A model generated the notes under the pieces. The model had not been told where the DNA came from. It searched no databases and saw only the letters and a list, made by a program, of their open reading frames with translations. The position numbers were made by a program, and so were the translations under genes. From Microcoleus sp. AS-A8 (GTDB lineage: Bacteria > Cyanobacteriota > Cyanobacteriia > Cyanobacteriales > Coleofasciculaceae), in NCBI GenBank assembly GCA_039962225.1, contig JAMPKV010000004.1, positions 186,001-250,000 of the forward strand: 64,000 bases of DNA, written 5' to 3'. Every line of letters starts with the position of its first letter. The stretch's first letter is position 1. Positions 63,778 to 64,000 of the stretch are shown piece after piece.

Positions 63778-64000
63778 TTAATCTCGCTTCATGGCTCGTG
63801 CCATATCTCGCTTATCTTGACGCTCCTTCAGGCTTTCGCGCTTGTCATGGAGCTTTTTGCCTTTACCTAGAGCAATGGTGACTTTGACAAATCCCCGCGT
63901 AAAGTACATTTTCAACGGCACCAGCGTCAAACCCTCTTGTTCCACCTTGCCGATGAGCTTGCGGATTTCCTTTTTGTGTAACAGGAGTCGGCGGGTGCGA
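63778..64000 (-). CDS. smpB: SsrA-binding protein SmpB (C-terminal part; 5' end beyond window)
   Basis: The visible 73 residues are the C-terminal half of SmpB, the tmRNA partner in trans-translation: [40 protein letters not shown] and the basic tail [20 protein letters not shown] ending KRD. The tail enters the empty mRNA channel of stalled ribosomes. The start lies outside the window. Confidence 0.95.
   Translation of the reverse strand, partial: RTRRLLLHKKEIRKLIGKVEQEGLTLVPLKMYFTRGFVKVTIALGKGKKLHDKRESLKERQDKRDMARAMKRD

Overview
This 64 kb window is chromosomal DNA from a cyanobacterium, probably a filamentous one. The HIP1 octamer GCGATCGC is scattered throughout. The gene content is also cyanobacterial: a CmpABCD bicarbonate transporter, IctB, Gun4, the catalytic subunit of ferredoxin-thioredoxin reductase, a DUF4388/PatA-type protein, pentapeptide repeats, and heptamer short tandem repeats (STRRs) in many gaps. 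No rRNA, tRNA or CRISPR array was recognised.

Layout. 1-6.9 kb: a caspase-fold protein whose catalytic pair is replaced by Tyr/Ser, then ATP sulfurylase (sat), mnmA, an MFS carrier and a small unknown gene. 7.0-15 kb is the accessory zone. It holds a decayed TnpB remnant, three paralogous glycine-zipper proteins with long amphipathic repeats (487, 203 and 770 aa), and a compact type II restriction-modification locus with a C5 methyltransferase, a probable endonuclease and a controller protein. Related palindromes lie in front of the methyltransferase and controller genes. 15-20 kb: galK, an isoaspartyl peptidase/asparaginase, an ATP-grasp ligase and galT. 20.3-26.6 kb: the cmpABCD operon behind a candidate CmpR operator, with every intercistronic gap filled by a different short tandem repeat. 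26.7-48 kb: mostly single genes. They are an SPOR-like secreted protein, a MASE1 histidine kinase, NAD(P)HX repair enzyme, a subtilase with four N-terminal PPC-like repeats, aspartoacylase, an HlyD-type adaptor, gamma-glutamyltransferase, nucleoside phosphorylase, TlyA methyltransferase, a membrane-anchored repeat protein, Hsp33, DUF4388 and DUF58 proteins. 48.4-56 kb is a co-directional run: ftrC, a DUF309 gene, lptA-like, lptB, two GT39/ArnT-like membrane glycosyltransferases joined by a TGATG overlap, and an LptF/G permease. 56-64 kb: a MITE-like element, icd, a structured 1.1 kb gap, a NarL-type response regulator, gun4, a degenerate GAF-histidine kinase, ictB and the 3' part of smpB.

How genes fit together. 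cmpABCD and ictB both point to inorganic-carbon acquisition, although IctB's biochemical role is unsettled. The lpt genes plus the GT39 pair look like an outer-membrane lipopolysaccharide export and decoration unit. Response regulator, gun4 and the kinase-like protein are co-directional and may link signalling with tetrapyrrole synthesis; this is inference. The controller, endonuclease and methyltransferase form one self-regulated restriction-modification module.

The best candidates for something undescribed are the glycine-zipper/amphipathic-repeat family at 7.5-12.4 kb and the degenerate sensor kinase beside gun4. The in-frame invasion of two conserved coding regions by STRR-like DNA is also notable.
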